Origin: Cycas panzhihuaensis
Lineage: Eukaryota > Cycadophyta
Length of the DNA stretch: 64,000 bases
NCBI GenBank assembly: GCA_023213395.1
Contig: CM041465.1
Coordinates: 180,365,741 to 180,429,740, forward strand
Direction of reading: 5' to 3'
Position 1 is the first letter of the stretch, and each line of letters begins with the position of its first letter. Made by a program: the position numbers and the translations under genes. Under the pieces are notes generated by a model, which saw nothing but the letters and a program-made list of their open reading frames with translations, had not been told where the DNA came from and did no database searches. Positions 11,915 through 23,649 of this stretch are shown here, piece after piece.

Positions 11915-12916
11915 ATGTCTAACCTCAGTTAATGTTCTGACTACCCCATCGAACATCTTATTTCTGATGCTACCAATGCCCACTGTCTTACAAGAAACTT
12001 CATTTCCCATAAGCACATCACCATCATTAAGAGGTTGGTATGATGAGAATCAACTCTTGTGTGGACACATGTGGTACAAAGCACCTGAATCTAATAACCA
12101 GTCATGGTGATAATGAGAAACATTACAAGTGACTAAGACATCATCATCTATACCTTGATTTGACTCCACCTGATTCACCTCCTTGGCAGGATCTTCCATT
12201 TTCTAGAACTCCTTCCTTTTGTAGCAATCCTTCTTGAGGTGACTGGTCTTATTACAATGCTAACACCTGAGCTTACTCTTTTTGCTCTTTGACTTAGACC
12301 TCAATGTATCCCTAGAGTTTTATCCTCTCTCAAACGTTCTACCCCTTACTGTCATGGCTTCTAGTGTGGAGGTCTCAAGACTAGATTTCCTCTGCACTTC
12401 TTCCATTAGCAAAGCACTCACAATAGAATCATAATCCAATACATCTGTAGTGCTAAAACTAATTGAGGTGATAATATTATCCTAGGATTTGGGTAATGAG
12501 CATAATAAGGTAACAACCTTGTCCTCATCCTCAATTTTAACATCGATACTAGTCAACTGAAACATAAGAGTATTGAAAACATTTAAATGGTCAACAACTT
12601 TTTTACCTTCCTTCATCTGTAACAAGTGCAATTCCCTCTTCAGGTAGATTTGATTCGTTACTAATTTGGTTATATACAAGCCTTCCAACTGGGTTCATAA
12701 TCCTACTACTGTCTCCTCCCCTATACAAGCCTTCCAACTAGGTTCATAATCTTAAACAAGACTTCATGTGCCAAGCACAATCATATTGTGCTAAGTGCCT
12801 TTTTGTCTAAGTCATCCCATTCATCATCGTCCATCGCTACAGGTTTCTTCGATTTACTTGCAAGGGCTTTGTACAAATCCTACTGTACAAGAATATCATG
12901 CACTTTTAGCTTCCAA
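11915..12916 (-). pseudogene. U3 gag-protease remnant with 5' deletion
   Basis: Continuation of U3 beyond the solo LTR: preintegrase start, protease region, zinc knuckle region near 12230-12280 and gag core (open at 12688-12482). A local partial duplication of the phrase built on CAAGCCTTCCAACT occurs near 12678-12745. At 12916/12917 gag is fused directly to the middle of LTR-D; the gag start, primer site and about the first 400 bp of the LTR seen in other copies are missing. Confidence 0.8.
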
Positions 12917-13054
12917 CCCTGATTATCTTTACATTTTAATATGGTTTATAAGGTTAATTTTTTGGGCAGGGGGTATTCCACACCCCCTGCACCCCCATCC
13001 AAGGGGGGCTCGTGTCCCTCTTGGAACCCCTCGAGAAAGATTAGGGGGGGAAAT
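12917..13054 (-). repeat. LTR-D, left fragment
   Basis: Middle part of the array LTR, including the GC-rich palindromic block. It is cut on the left by a deletion that joins it to gag and on the right by the Gypsy/Tat insertion. The last five bases, GAAAT at 13050-13054, are the left copy of the target duplication. Confidence 0.85.
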
Positions 13055-16047
13055 AGTTTCCTGACTACCGGGAGTGGATACAGACAAGTTGACTCAGGTA
13101 AGCTTAGGTATGCTTCTCCCTTTTCACTTGCACTATTTTATTAGAAAGGTTAACAGAAGTGTTGCCTCGTTGCATGCCTGCTTGCTTCATTTACCTGATT
13201 GCTTTGCATTTATTACCTGTTCATACTGCCTGTCGTATTATGAGCCTATGACGACCCAGCGGGATCTACCTTTCCATAAAATAGGCATCCCCATGGCACT
13301 CTACGACCCTCTGCACCGTCTCCACACTGCCTCAAGCTTCTGTCGGTCTGTATGACTCGTTCATGCCTCAACCTTGAGCTCTTAACACCTCATTTCTGGG
13401 ACTTCCAGAAAAAAGGATGCTTGAGGTTATACCTTTCTTGAGCGGAGCAAAGGGAAGGAGGGTGAGAGGGGGGGGGGGGGGGGGGGTGCTCTTCTTTTAT
13501 TTGTATTTGGCACACATAGTAGTCGTCAATGATTTTTCATTGGTTGCTTGCCTGTGTAGGCAGGCACGTGCCCGGTCCCCGTTTTTCATGTCTGGGAAAT
13601 AAGAAGATAAATTTTTTCAGAGGATCCAGGACCTTTTGCTCATTGATGTTTGCTTGCCTCTGTCCACATGCATTTTGGACTATCCCAGCCACCTAGATAA
13701 GAGGTCTAGCCCCTCCTAGGTTTGCCACATCACCTCCTAAGGCTCCCAGAACCCAGAATTTTGCCATTCTGGCTTTTTGGTCCTGCACCATCATAAATTT
13801 AATAGTACCGCAAAGTTTACCACGGTGCGACTATTGTCAATTATTTTTAGAAAACTACCATGGTAATTCTTGTTTTTTTCATGGAATTGCCATGTGTCCT
13901 CGCATCCACCTTAGCCCTATTCGCGCTCTATCCGTTCACTTAGGACTGGGATGGGTATAAGTATCCAAACCCTCATCATTTTGAGGCCCTCTTAGGTCAT
14001 TTTTTACTCTCTAATATAACAGTTCCTGCTACAACTTCTGCTGTCCTTCTCTTTCTGCTATAGGTGTACTTGTAGGCCTATATTTCTTACAATCCCAGGC
14101 TAGGACTCACCTGCAACTCCTTGCTTCCATGGTAGGAAGCCTCTCTGGAGGTTTTATTAAGCGATTTTGATGCTGATTCTTCTCCAACTCGCCCAGCAAG
14201 TGTCCCCAGATTTTGGTGCCGATTCTTCTCCTACAAACCCTTGTAGGATCCTCTTCCTCACTATTAGTAGGCCTAGATCTACCATATATCTGCCCAGCAA
14301 GTCTTCTAAACCCTTCTCTTCTAGATTTATGGTAAGTTACCCCCATTTTGGACCTATTTCTTGTCTTATTTGCATGTTTCCTTTAGGTTTCACTGTTGCA
14401 AAGTTGTTTTCCATTATATTTGGCTTGTTGCTTCTCGGCTCTACTTTCTCTCTGCTAGTTTTCTTCAAGGAAGTAGCAAGAGAAGAGTCACAAGGTTGGG
14501 TGAAGAGAGCAAGGTGGGGTAGCCCCCCTTTTTAGCCCTTCTCTCCAAGGGTAATCCCTTCCCACCTTCTCTTCTCTTGCTCCATGCTATTCTTGGGATT
14601 ATTAGGGGTGATTGAGCCCTAGGCCTGAGCTAGATTATCAACATACGCAACCTCTTGCTGCACTGATTCCTGGCCTGCTCACCTCTTGTTTGGACCCCCG
14701 TAGTATCCCTCAGGTTGTTGGGTACCCCTTGATATCATTGGTAATGGTTGTGCACCGGATTGCTGCCCATAGTAACTCTGTGTCTTGCATGTTTTTCCAA
14801 CACTTCATTACCCTTTTCTTTGTATCTCTTGGCTATCCTTAATTATCTTTACCATTACCTTGCTATACTTAAGAGTTGTGTGGAGAATCCAGCGAAGGGT
14901 TAGCCATCCTGAGGCTTCCCTTACTCCATTTTTGCTTGATGTTTATCCTTGCTTGAGAGAGGGTTTTAGAGCTTGTTGCAGTAACTGTTTTTGCTAACAC
15001 TTTAACATAAATATCACATATATACTTACATGTACATAGTTTATCTTTTGCAGCCCCTTCTTGGAAGGGATAAATCCACACATGTGCAAGTTGTCATGGT
15101 ACTCTTGCAAAGGCATAAAGCGTTCAGATTCGGGTAAGGTTTACTGTTTTGTTTCTTTGCTTTTGCTTCTTTCCTTTTCGCTTTCTTTTCATAAAGGGGA
15201 AGGTAAGGAAGCCATTGCCATTCACATTAAGACTTGGCTATGCTTCCTTGGATTGACGCGAGGATGTACATTGCGCATGGATGAGGTATTCCATTGGTTG
15301 CTACATCTTTCGGGTACGTACATCCCTCCTTTAACTCTTGCTTTCCCTTTCTTACTTTTGCTTGGAATCTATGTGTTAGTTAAGTAGGTTACGCATAAAA
15401 GTGAAAGGGAAACAATATCTTTTATTTACGATTGTATGTTTGCACATCGTATATTTGACCCTCATAGGAAAAGGACCTATAAGAGACTTGCCTTTTCTTT
15501 TCCTTTGCTTGCAAAGCCTAGTTTACCCACTCGGTTTATTCCCACTTGGCATTGTTTGCTTGTGTATGTGACACCTATTCGCGTTTCCTTTCCTGTTTCT
15601 TTTTCGAATCATTAAGGGGAAACTTTGGTTTAGTTGTCCCATTCTCATTTCTCTCTCTCTCTCTTGGCCTTATTTGCTTGGTCAAATAACCAAGAGGAAC
15701 CCGGCCACATCATAGGCTATCGCCTACTTTGTCCCTACTCGTTTCCCTCCATCATAGGGAAACTTTTGAGGACTTCTTTCTTCCCCTTCCGACCATCCAA
15801 GGGTGGGAGGATCTTCCTCTCAAGTCCATCCGGGCTGCCTTTCCTGTTTTCCCTCTTTCTCCTTGGGATAGAGGACCACCCCAAGGTAATTGGGTATCAT
15901 CTGCAGGTCCCAAACTTATGCTCCGGTGCATGGGGCACCCTACGTGATTCTTACTTCACTTGTAGGTTTTCACTTGCACCCTCGATACCATCATTGACCA
16001 TCATTGTTCCTACTGAGCTAGGTGATTATCTCATAGACGCGCATCCA
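13055..16047 (+). repeat. 5' LTR of the Gypsy/Tat element
   Basis: 2,993 bp, matching 27552-30337 throughout. The first bases (AGTTTCC) have decayed from the TGTTTCC seen in the 3' copy; it ends GCATCCA. It holds about 230 bp (13401-13630) absent from the 3' LTR, including a G19 run at 13468-13486. A TATA-like box sits at 13956. Reading frames inside the LTR (for example near 14167-14535 and 15634-16074) are not coding: their counterparts in the other LTR are not conserved as protein. Confidence 0.92.
13956..13963 (+). promoter_or_regulatory. Candidate TATA box in 5' LTR
   Basis: TATAAGTA, conserved exactly at 28243-28250 in the 3' LTR and followed in both by the segment AAACCCTCATCATTTTGAGG. 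This is the most TATA-like sequence in the LTR and a plausible start of the U3/R boundary. Its function is inferred from position and conservation only. Confidence 0.45.
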
Positions 16048-16267
16048 CTAATGACCATACTAGGGACTTGCTAGTAAGGGAGCTAGTTCCTATCTCTTCC
16101 TGTTGATACTATTACCTTCTAGTGGTTTCCTCCACTTTATCTCTTTTGTTAGGCAGCCCCCAACACACTCACTTTGTGTCTTTTCCTTCTTCTAAAGTGT
16201 TGACAAGTTTTGTATGTGACGTTTCTCATGTCACCTATGTGGTTTGCCTCCATTGTTAGAAGATCCT
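16048..16267 (+). other. Leader between 5' LTR and gag
   Basis: 220 bp of non-coding sequence. No TGG-starting primer site that I can match to a tRNA lies next to the LTR end, so the primer site is either decayed or of an unfamiliar kind. Confidence 0.5.
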
Positions 16268-18295
16268 ATGTATCATCTTTTTTCATCATTGGATTCTGAT
16301 TCGACAATGGAAGAATACCCTTTCGATTGGGCTTATCATGCATTTACCTTGGGAACTCATGAGTTCCCTGCATCCATTCCGGGATCCACCTAAAAGGGTG
16401 ACAATTCTATTTACTACCTGGGTGACCAATATCACCCACTTGACACCCATCTTTCTACTCATACGGTAGAAGGCCCATCTCCTTTTGAGATCCACCACCC
16501 AGCTGGTGATTTTTATGAGGAGTGTCCTGAGGGGTCTACTTTATTTGAGGTCCCATCTACCTCTTATGATCATGTGGATACTCCTCCCGCCAACGTGGTT
16601 GAAGCCCTTAATGAGTGCTTTCGAGCCGCTCATCTTCAATCGCGTCCTAGATGGTTTGAAGATGTTTTGCGTGGTGGAGCATCTTCTTCATCTGCTCCGG
16701 TCCCACCTTCTTCATCCACATCTACACCTCCTACAACAAGTAACCCTTTCGTGCCTACACATTCATCCCGCTCCATTCCTACACATACCTTAGGGATGCA
16801 TGTTGTACCTTCTATTCCTCATCATGGTCCTAGCTCTTTGGGACCCTCTCGTGGTATGTCTTTCTCCCATCTTGGAGTTAGCATACCTTTTCTGAGTCAA
16901 GCTAATATGCCACCTCCTAACGTGGCACATACATTCCCTAGTAGACCTAGAGGTCCTATTAACGTTACTACCACTAGTCATGTAGGACCCGCTTCTACGT
17001 ACCCTTAAAACTAACCTAACGATCATTCTCTTTATATACCCCCAGGTTATACTTCTCAAACTTGGGGGTAGGGTAAGGGGAATCATATTCCAGCTTATGG
17101 AGTGGACCCATTACATCCATATGGGGTTGCACCACCCACGGGTGGCCCATATGGATGAAACTTGGTTCCACACCCTTCTTTTCCACCATCCAGCGTGGCC
17201 TCTTATGCTATGCCTTTGCAAGGGAACCCATCTTCCTTTTAAGGTGCTTATCCTCAAGTCCCTTTCTAGCAAAGGGTGCTTCCTCAAGGAGGGATGGGTT
17301 TACCACCCCTATCCGTTCCTTATTCGTTACCTCCTACATCGTTTATCGATCCTATGGTCCAGGCAAGGGCACATTCCTTCATGGATTATAGATCGACACC
17401 ACTATCTGTTGAGGCATTAAGAACCAACTTACCACTTCATCCTCCCAAAGTTCCTAAGTTCGATGGAACTTCACCACAAGACCCAGCGGAACACGTCCGT
17501 AGTTTCTCTATGGCATGTATTGATTACTAGGCCTATGACCACATCCTAATGAAGTTATTTCCACAGTCTTTACAAGGTGATGCCCTTAAATGGTTTTATC
17601 ACCTGCCAGCTCATTCCATTTTCTCGTTCCAGCAACTTGTGGATGAGTTCATCAATTATTTTGATGTTGATTGCCTATTCGAAAGTGGAATGAAATCTCT
17701 TCTTTCACTCAAACAAGGTCACGATGAGATGAATCATGACTTCATGCGATGATTTCATGACCTTCTTCATTCCACTAAGGCTACTTTGCCTAAGGAATTG
17801 AAGAGGGATCTCTTCGTTAATGCACTTCGTCCTGAAGTCCATGTAGAAGTCCTTAAGATGGGGGCGACTACATGTGACTTCGCCATCGCAAAGTGTTTAG
17901 TGCTTGAGGCAATTGAGATCCAAGCTAGACTCAAGAAGCCTCTCAAGCCCTCACAACGACATGAGGCACCACCTCTAACTAAAGAAACCAAACTGCAACA
18001 ATCCTCTAGGTCCTCTTCTCATCTGACTGAGAAGACCCTAGATCCACTCACCTATACTATACGTTCATTCGAACGTATGATGAAGGAACTTAAACTGCAA
18101 GCTCCTTCATCACCCACTTCTAACAAACAAATCCAACAAGGTACTCAAGCCTCCCTCCCTAGGAATGGTAACGCCTTGTCCTCTCAAGCGAGGAAGATAG
18201 ATTCCTCACTTGAGAAGAAGTGGTGTTCCATTCATGGGGAGTGTTTTCATGATGACTCACGTTGTAGGGCTCAGCATCCCAGGGATGCTCCTTGA
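16268..18295 (+). pseudogene. Tat gag
   Basis: Gag structural protein that would form the particle and bind RNA. The ATG at 16268 opens a frame that runs unshifted to 18295 but contains stops, for example at 16391, 17006, 17528 and 17750. The N-terminal third is acidic, then Pro/Ser/Thr-rich (about 16570-17400). The retrotransposon gag core follows at 17450-17930: PKFDGTSPQDPAEHV, then FPQSLQGDALKWFYHLP and LKRDLFVNALRPEV. A C/H cluster near the end, WCSIHGECFHDDSRC (about 18220-18265), is the CxxHGxxxHxxxxC-type finger often seen in Tat gag. It is broken by stops only, not by indels. Confidence 0.85.
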
Positions 18296-19726
18296 CGTGA
18301 CTCATCCCCTAAATGGGCCTCAAGGCCCAATCTAGACTAACCGATCCACAAGGATCCATTCCCCAAGCATGGGGAATGTGATCGTAATACTCAACCTAAA
18401 AACAACTGGAACTGGGGAAGATCCCTGAATTCCCGTCCTTCCTGCGACAAGGAGAAGGGCATTCAGGATTCGTCTTCTTCTTCACGTTCCCCTCACTGAT
18501 GTACTCCTTTACCTTCATGGTCCCAGAACAAGGGAAAGATGGTGATCCAAATGCTTGAGGCCACTTCCTTATATGCCCTTAGTCGGTCTCAAGCTACTAA
18601 AGAGGTAGCTGGTGCTTCTTCTTCTGCTCTACACTCTGATCCTCTTCCGGAAACCTCTCCTCTAGAAGTGCCACTTTTTCCTAAGGCCATTCTTGTATAC
18701 TCGGGTCGTTACGATTTTCGAAGGGCGCTTACTCAACCCACTACGAAGGGTAAGCCCTTCTCCATCGTTGACGAGCTTTATATTGTTGCTGCAGGAATGT
18801 CCTTGATGGATGTTTTGAGGAGTTGTCCTGAACAATGAACTCTCCTTTTGGAAGCTTTAGGATCAAATGACGTGCCCATTCATACTTTGGGTGTTACCCA
18901 AAGCCATGAGCCCATCATTTCTTTTGACCCTAAAGACCTTCCCCCTATGTGTGAAAGGGAACGTCAATGGAACTTCCCATTCACCATCACCATTGACATA
19001 CCTGATTGTACTCTGTGAAGGACCATTGTCAATAATGGTTCTTCCATGAATGCCATGCCCTTACATGTTATGCAAGAGCTTGGCATTTCTGCCTTGGAAC
19101 CTATTCCATGGCGATGCCAAGGCTACGATGGTAGCAAAAAGACTCTATTGGGATCTGTTTCGATCCCGCTCACTCTAGAGGGCAAGACTGTCCTCACTAA
19201 CATTGTAGTCCTTGACATTGATGTCAACTATAATCTTCTCTTAGGTCGACCATGGCTCGATTAGATGGGAGCCATGCGTTCGACCTACTGGGGGCAACTT
19301 AAGTTCGTCCATGATGGATAGATGAGGGTTATTTCTCATGAATGCCCACCTGTTAAGCAAACTCGTCTGATTAACCAAGTGAGCTAAGGCCCTTCTACTC
19401 ATGCCTTGGCTTGCTCCGTTGGCATACCTGATTCATCTCATCTTGAAGAAGATATCATATCTTCTTCCTCTAGTCTTACTTGCTTTGCTCCTATCGGCAT
19501 TGAGAGCTACGGGTACCTTGCCATGTTCAATGACGATGAGTCCCATGATGAGGACGAGGACTTTCCTCACCCCATTTCTTTCCTCCACGCTAGTAGGATG
19601 TACCCTTTTTGTTTTAGGTCCCAACCTGGAACCCCTCTCGTTGGTGAGACTAGTTACCCCTTTGTGTCTCATGTCATTGCACATATTGATCCACAGCTCA
19701 TTGGTGCTCCCTCTTCATCACCCCCG
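18296..19726 (+). pseudogene. Tat protease region
   Basis: Continuation of the gag frame without a shift. A linker (open at 18539-18838, MLEATSLYALSRSQ) leads to the aspartic protease near 19025-19264: VNNGSSMNAMPLHVMQELG, then the second hallmark NYNLLLGRPWLD. The catalytic Asp of the usual V-D-N-G-S-S loop reads Asn here (AAT), which would abolish proteolysis. After the protease an acidic linker (19406-19729, DDESHDEDEDF) leads into RT. The frame shifts by one base in the C-run at about 19721-19727. Several TAG/TGA stops interrupt it. Confidence 0.8.
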
Positions 19727-19728
19727 TA

Positions 19729-20980
19729 GGTGATGGTTTCGAGGAACTTCCTTTCTCTCCTTTCGAGGAGCCCCTTCTTGACTCTCTCTTAGAGTCTTCT
19801 AAGGAGATTGGACAACCTGATAACCACCACGGTCCCATTGTTTCCACTTTCTCTAGCACTTCATCTATTTGAAGTAAGGTCATCCATGGGGTAGATTACT
19901 TTGAAGATGATGAAGCCTTGCTTGAACACTTAGTGGGCTCTGTGTCTAACTTTCCTTCTAGTCACCATAGGCTTGGCCACTAGAAGATCTTAGTGATTGG
20001 GTCCACTCTTGCTGACCCAATCCTATCCCCTATTCCATCTCTTCCTATTGACCTTGCCCCTCTCTATTTCGAGGAGGGGAATGCCATGTGCATGGGAGCG
20101 ACCCAGGACATAGTCTTAGCTCCTCGTAAGGTCATTAAGGTGGGGGCAGAATGCTCTCTTGATAAAGTAAGGAAATATTCCCTTTTGTTCCAAGAGTTCT
20201 AGGATGTCTTTACGTGGGATTATTCTGACATGAAGGGAATTGACCCCTCTATTGTCACCCATAATCTCATTACCATTCCTAGTGCCTAACCCGTGCACCA
20301 GGAGCAGCGTCCTCTCTACCCTAAACTCTCAGCCGCTGTTAAGATGGAGGTTGAGAAGCTTTTGGATGCTGGACTTATCACTTTTATCGATTACCCTAAA
20401 TGGGTATCCAACATTCTTCCCATTGCTAAAAAGAAAGGGACTATCTAGATATGCATTGATTTCCGTGATATCAACAACGCATGTCCTAAGGACAACTTTC
20501 CACTCCCTTTCATCAATCAAATCATTGATCGAACTATCAGGTTTGAAGTTATGTCCTTGATGGATGGCTTCTCTAGCTACAATTAGATTCAGATATCTCT
20601 TGAAGACCGTCACAAGACAGCCTTCACCACCCCGTGGGGTACCTTTGCCTATAAGGCAATGCCCTTCGGCCTTGAAAATGTAGGCGCCACTTACCAAAGA
20701 GCGATGCACTTTATCTTCTATGACCTCATCGACAACATGTTGGAGGTCTTTATCGATGACATGATGGGTCTCTCATGTGTCAGGGCTCATCATCCCTCTA
20801 ACTTGCAGGCTATCTTCACGCGATACCGCAAGTACCATGTAAGCCTAAACCCACTCAAGTGTGTGTTTGCCATTACTTCTGACAAACTCCTTAGATTTCT
20901 TGTGTCAAAACAAAGAATTCAGATTGACCCTGATAAGGTCAAGGTAATCCTTGATATGCCACCTCTTAGAACCCAACGAC
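19729..20980 (+). pseudogene. Tat reverse transcriptase
   Basis: Gypsy-type RT in a single frame with stops. It begins with an acidic linker and the pre-RT segment SLLFQEF. The RT core starts near 20290: EVEKLLDAGLI, then DFRDINNACPKDNFPLP and MSLMDGFSSYN (first catalytic Asp). TTPWGTFAYKAMPFGL and the active-site VFIDDMM near 20750 follow. In-frame TAG codons fall in the stretch before IDFRD (about 20446) and after SSYN (about 20585). Residues of the catalytic triad are visible, so the domain was functional before the stops arose. Confidence 0.9.
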
Positions 20981-21534
20981 AGATCAAGTCGTTTCTAGGT
21001 AGGCTTGGTTTCCTCAGGCACTTCCTGACAGACTTCACCGTAAGCGCCAAACCCTTGACGAACCTATTGAAGAAGGGAGCCCCATTTGTTTGGTCTGATA
21101 AGGCCCAACAAGCCTTTGAAGGACTTAAGGGAGCTCTTAATTCCACTCTTACGTTGGTGCCTTATTGTTTTGATAGGCCCTTCATTCTTTATACCTCAGT
21201 GACTGATAAGTCCCTGGGTGCTATGTTGGCTCACGAGGATGACTCAGGAGTCGAGAGAGCTATTTACTTCATCAGCCGTACCCTCGTGGCTGCCGAACTT
21301 AACTATTCTCCAGCCAAGAAGGGGTGTCTCTCCTTGGTCCATGCAACTAAGAAGTTTAGATATTACTTGCTTGGTAACACCACCAAGGTGATCGTCCAGT
21401 CTGATCCCTTGCGATATCTACTTACTCGTTTAGACTTGATGGGTAGGGTTGGCCATTGGGCCGTCCTACTTCAAGAGTTCGATCTTCATATTATTAATAG
21501 GAAATTGAAGAAAGGGATGGTAGTGTCTGAGTAG
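20981..21534 (+). pseudogene. Tat classical RNase H
   Basis: The Gypsy RNase H that follows RT: LGRLGFLRHFLTDF and APFVWSDKAQQAFEGLK lead in, then PFILYTSVTDKSLGAMLAHED, LNYSPAKKGCLSLVHA, KFRYYLLG and VQSDPLRYLLT. The frame is open from 20659 to 21534 without a stop. The first acidic position of the usual YxxxSxxAxxAVL pattern reads YTSVTDKSLGAML, and such weakening of the first RNase H is common in elements that also carry an archaeal-type copy. Confidence 0.85.
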
Positions 21535-22889
21535 CTTGCAGACACCCCTATCCCTAAATCACTCGATACCCCTATTGACGATTCCCTTCCTGATGAGTCT
21601 ATCTTGACTATTCAGGACGTTTCTCCCCATCCACTCATTGACAATAAGTGGTATGGCGACATTATGCGGTATCTCATATAGTAGTGATATCGCCCTAAAG
21701 CCAGTAATAAGGTTAGATCTCATATTTGGACTTCTGCTAGGCAATACTTCCTCATGGACGAGGTATTATACAAGAGGTCCTTTGATGGGATCCTCCTCTG
21801 CTGCATCATTGTCGATGAAGCAGACCAAATACTCCGTGAATGCCATCATGGCATTTGTGGGGGCCACTTTGGGGGCCAATCCATGGCCCAGAGGATCGTC
21901 TGCATGGGTTACTATTGGCTGTCCCTCTTCAAGGACACCCATGCTTTTGCCCTGAGGTGTCGGTGATGTCAGGAACATGCTAACATCTCCCATGTGCCTT
22001 CTGAGGCCCTTCACCCTATCATATCTCCGTGGCCTTTCACTTAGTGGGGTCTAGACCTTATCGGGGCTATCTCCCCACCTTCCTCATCGCAGCATAAGTT
22101 TATCTTGACTACTATGGAATACTTTACTAAATGGGTGGAGGCCATCCCTCTAGTTACTACCCCTAGTAAGATGATAGCAACCTTCGTTTACCAGCATATC
22201 ATTTGTTGTTTTAGGATTCTGGATGTCCTAATTATTAACAATAGAACCCCCTTTTGTAATAAGGAAATGGATGAGCTTTGTGAGAAATTTAAAATCTTCC
22301 ATAAAACTTCCTCTCCTTACTACCCCTAAGCAAATTATCAAGTAGAGTCATTCAACAAGACTCTCGTTAACATCTTAAAGAAAACCATCATACAGTCTCA
22401 AAGAGACTGACACCTTCAGCTCCCTTCCGCTTTGTGGGCTTACCGTATCTGTGTTCGTTCCACCATGGGAATGACCCTGTTCTCCCTGGTTTACGGTATC
22501 GAGGCGGTGCTCCCATTGGAAGTGGAGATTCCCTCCTTACGAGTTTCTCTTTGGGGTCTCATCGATGAGGAGTCGATTTGTCAGGCTCGTCTCCTGAACC
22601 TTGAAGCTTTGGATGAGAGATGTTTAGCTACTAGGCTAACCTCGCATCCAAAGCTCACTTACAAAGGACCTATGATAAACATCTTCGTTCCCATCCTTTG
22701 TTTCCTAGGGACCATATCCTCAAATTAGAGTATCTTCATGACCGCTTGGCCGAATTCAGGCCCAAATGGGTTGGCCTCTTTGTCATCATCGAGAGCCTCA
22801 GTAACGATGCTTATAGGATCGTTACCTTAGAGGGTCTTGAGTTTAAAAAAGCCATTAATGAGAAATTTCTTAAGAAATTATACTCGTGA
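21535..22889 (+). pseudogene. Tat integrase
   Basis: Integrase with an HHCC-like zinc region at about 21835-21980 (ECHHGICGGHFGG and later a CRxC pair, the second half behind a stop). The core follows: WGLDLIGAISPP with the first Asp, LIINNRTPF where the second catalytic Asp is Asn, and ANYQVESFNKTL with the catalytic Glu. The downstream part contains ALWAYRICVRSTMGMTLFSL. The frame shifts near 22630, and the C-terminal module is in a third frame (22698-22889, AEFRPKWVGLFVI). Stops and the lost Asp make it inactive. It has no chromodomain, consistent with a non-chromovirus lineage. Confidence 0.87.
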
Positions 22890-23649
22890 CTTCGCTGTCA
22901 CCCTACTCATGCTATGAAATGAGCCTAAACTACCATCTTAAGTTTGTTCCCATTCCTCCCAGCCATGGGTGGAATGACAACTTAGGATGGCCTCTTCCAT
23001 TTCCTTCTGGTTCCTCCCGCGGAACCCTTGTTCCCATTTTCCTTAGGACGTTGTGCTCATATTTGGGCATCCCCCAGTTAGGACGATATTCTGGAGTATC
23101 GTCACTCCCCTCTTGCTTGGTATTTCCTTTGCATATCCCGCTATGCTCCTAGGTGGACATGCGTGTCGTCCTATTTCCTAACCCCACATATGTCTATCGC
23201 CTCTGCTTATGTTGGTCGTGTGTGCTCATGTTAGGTATATGATCCTGTATGAAAGGAAATACACACAACCTAAACAAATGTCATAATATAAAGCTCATAC
23301 AACAATCAGCTCAAAGTACAACCACGCATATCCTCATGCATCTATGCATCCTCACACACACATAAGCATGAAAATAAAATATACACATCATCATATATCA
23401 AAATGGAGAACCAATCACCCTATCTATATACATCAAAAATCACGTGTCATATCATACATATGGTATGGTACATCATCTATGGGAAGTAGGTGTCCTTACA
23501 GGGGGGGTATAATCATGTGACTATATATGGTGGTACAATCATGTGACTATATATGGTGGCCCCCTAGAGGCCCGTGCTTTCCCCTGTCAAAAGTAAAATA
23601 CATATGTCCTACTCTACTGCTGCCCTGCTCTTGGGGCATCATCTCCTGG
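22890..23649. other. Spacer after integrase
   Basis: Intergenic part of the Tat element, AT-rich from 23220 on. It holds a 26-bp tandem duplication (23511-23559, unit beginning AATCATGTGACTATATATGG). No coding signal on either strand. It probably contains the 3' end of the antisense PMD transcript, but no clear polyadenylation signal stands out. Confidence 0.5.

Noticed and set aside
9390-11919. Helitron, hAT or MULE insertion as explanation of the block in U3
   Set aside because: No terminal inverted repeats, no CTRR end, and the minus-strand start matches a Tat LTR.
14167-16074. Hydrophobic open frames in the Gypsy 5' LTR that look like membrane segments
   Set aside because: They lie wholly in the LTR, are broken differently in the 3' LTR (28408-29676, 30055-30237) and reflect T-rich composition.
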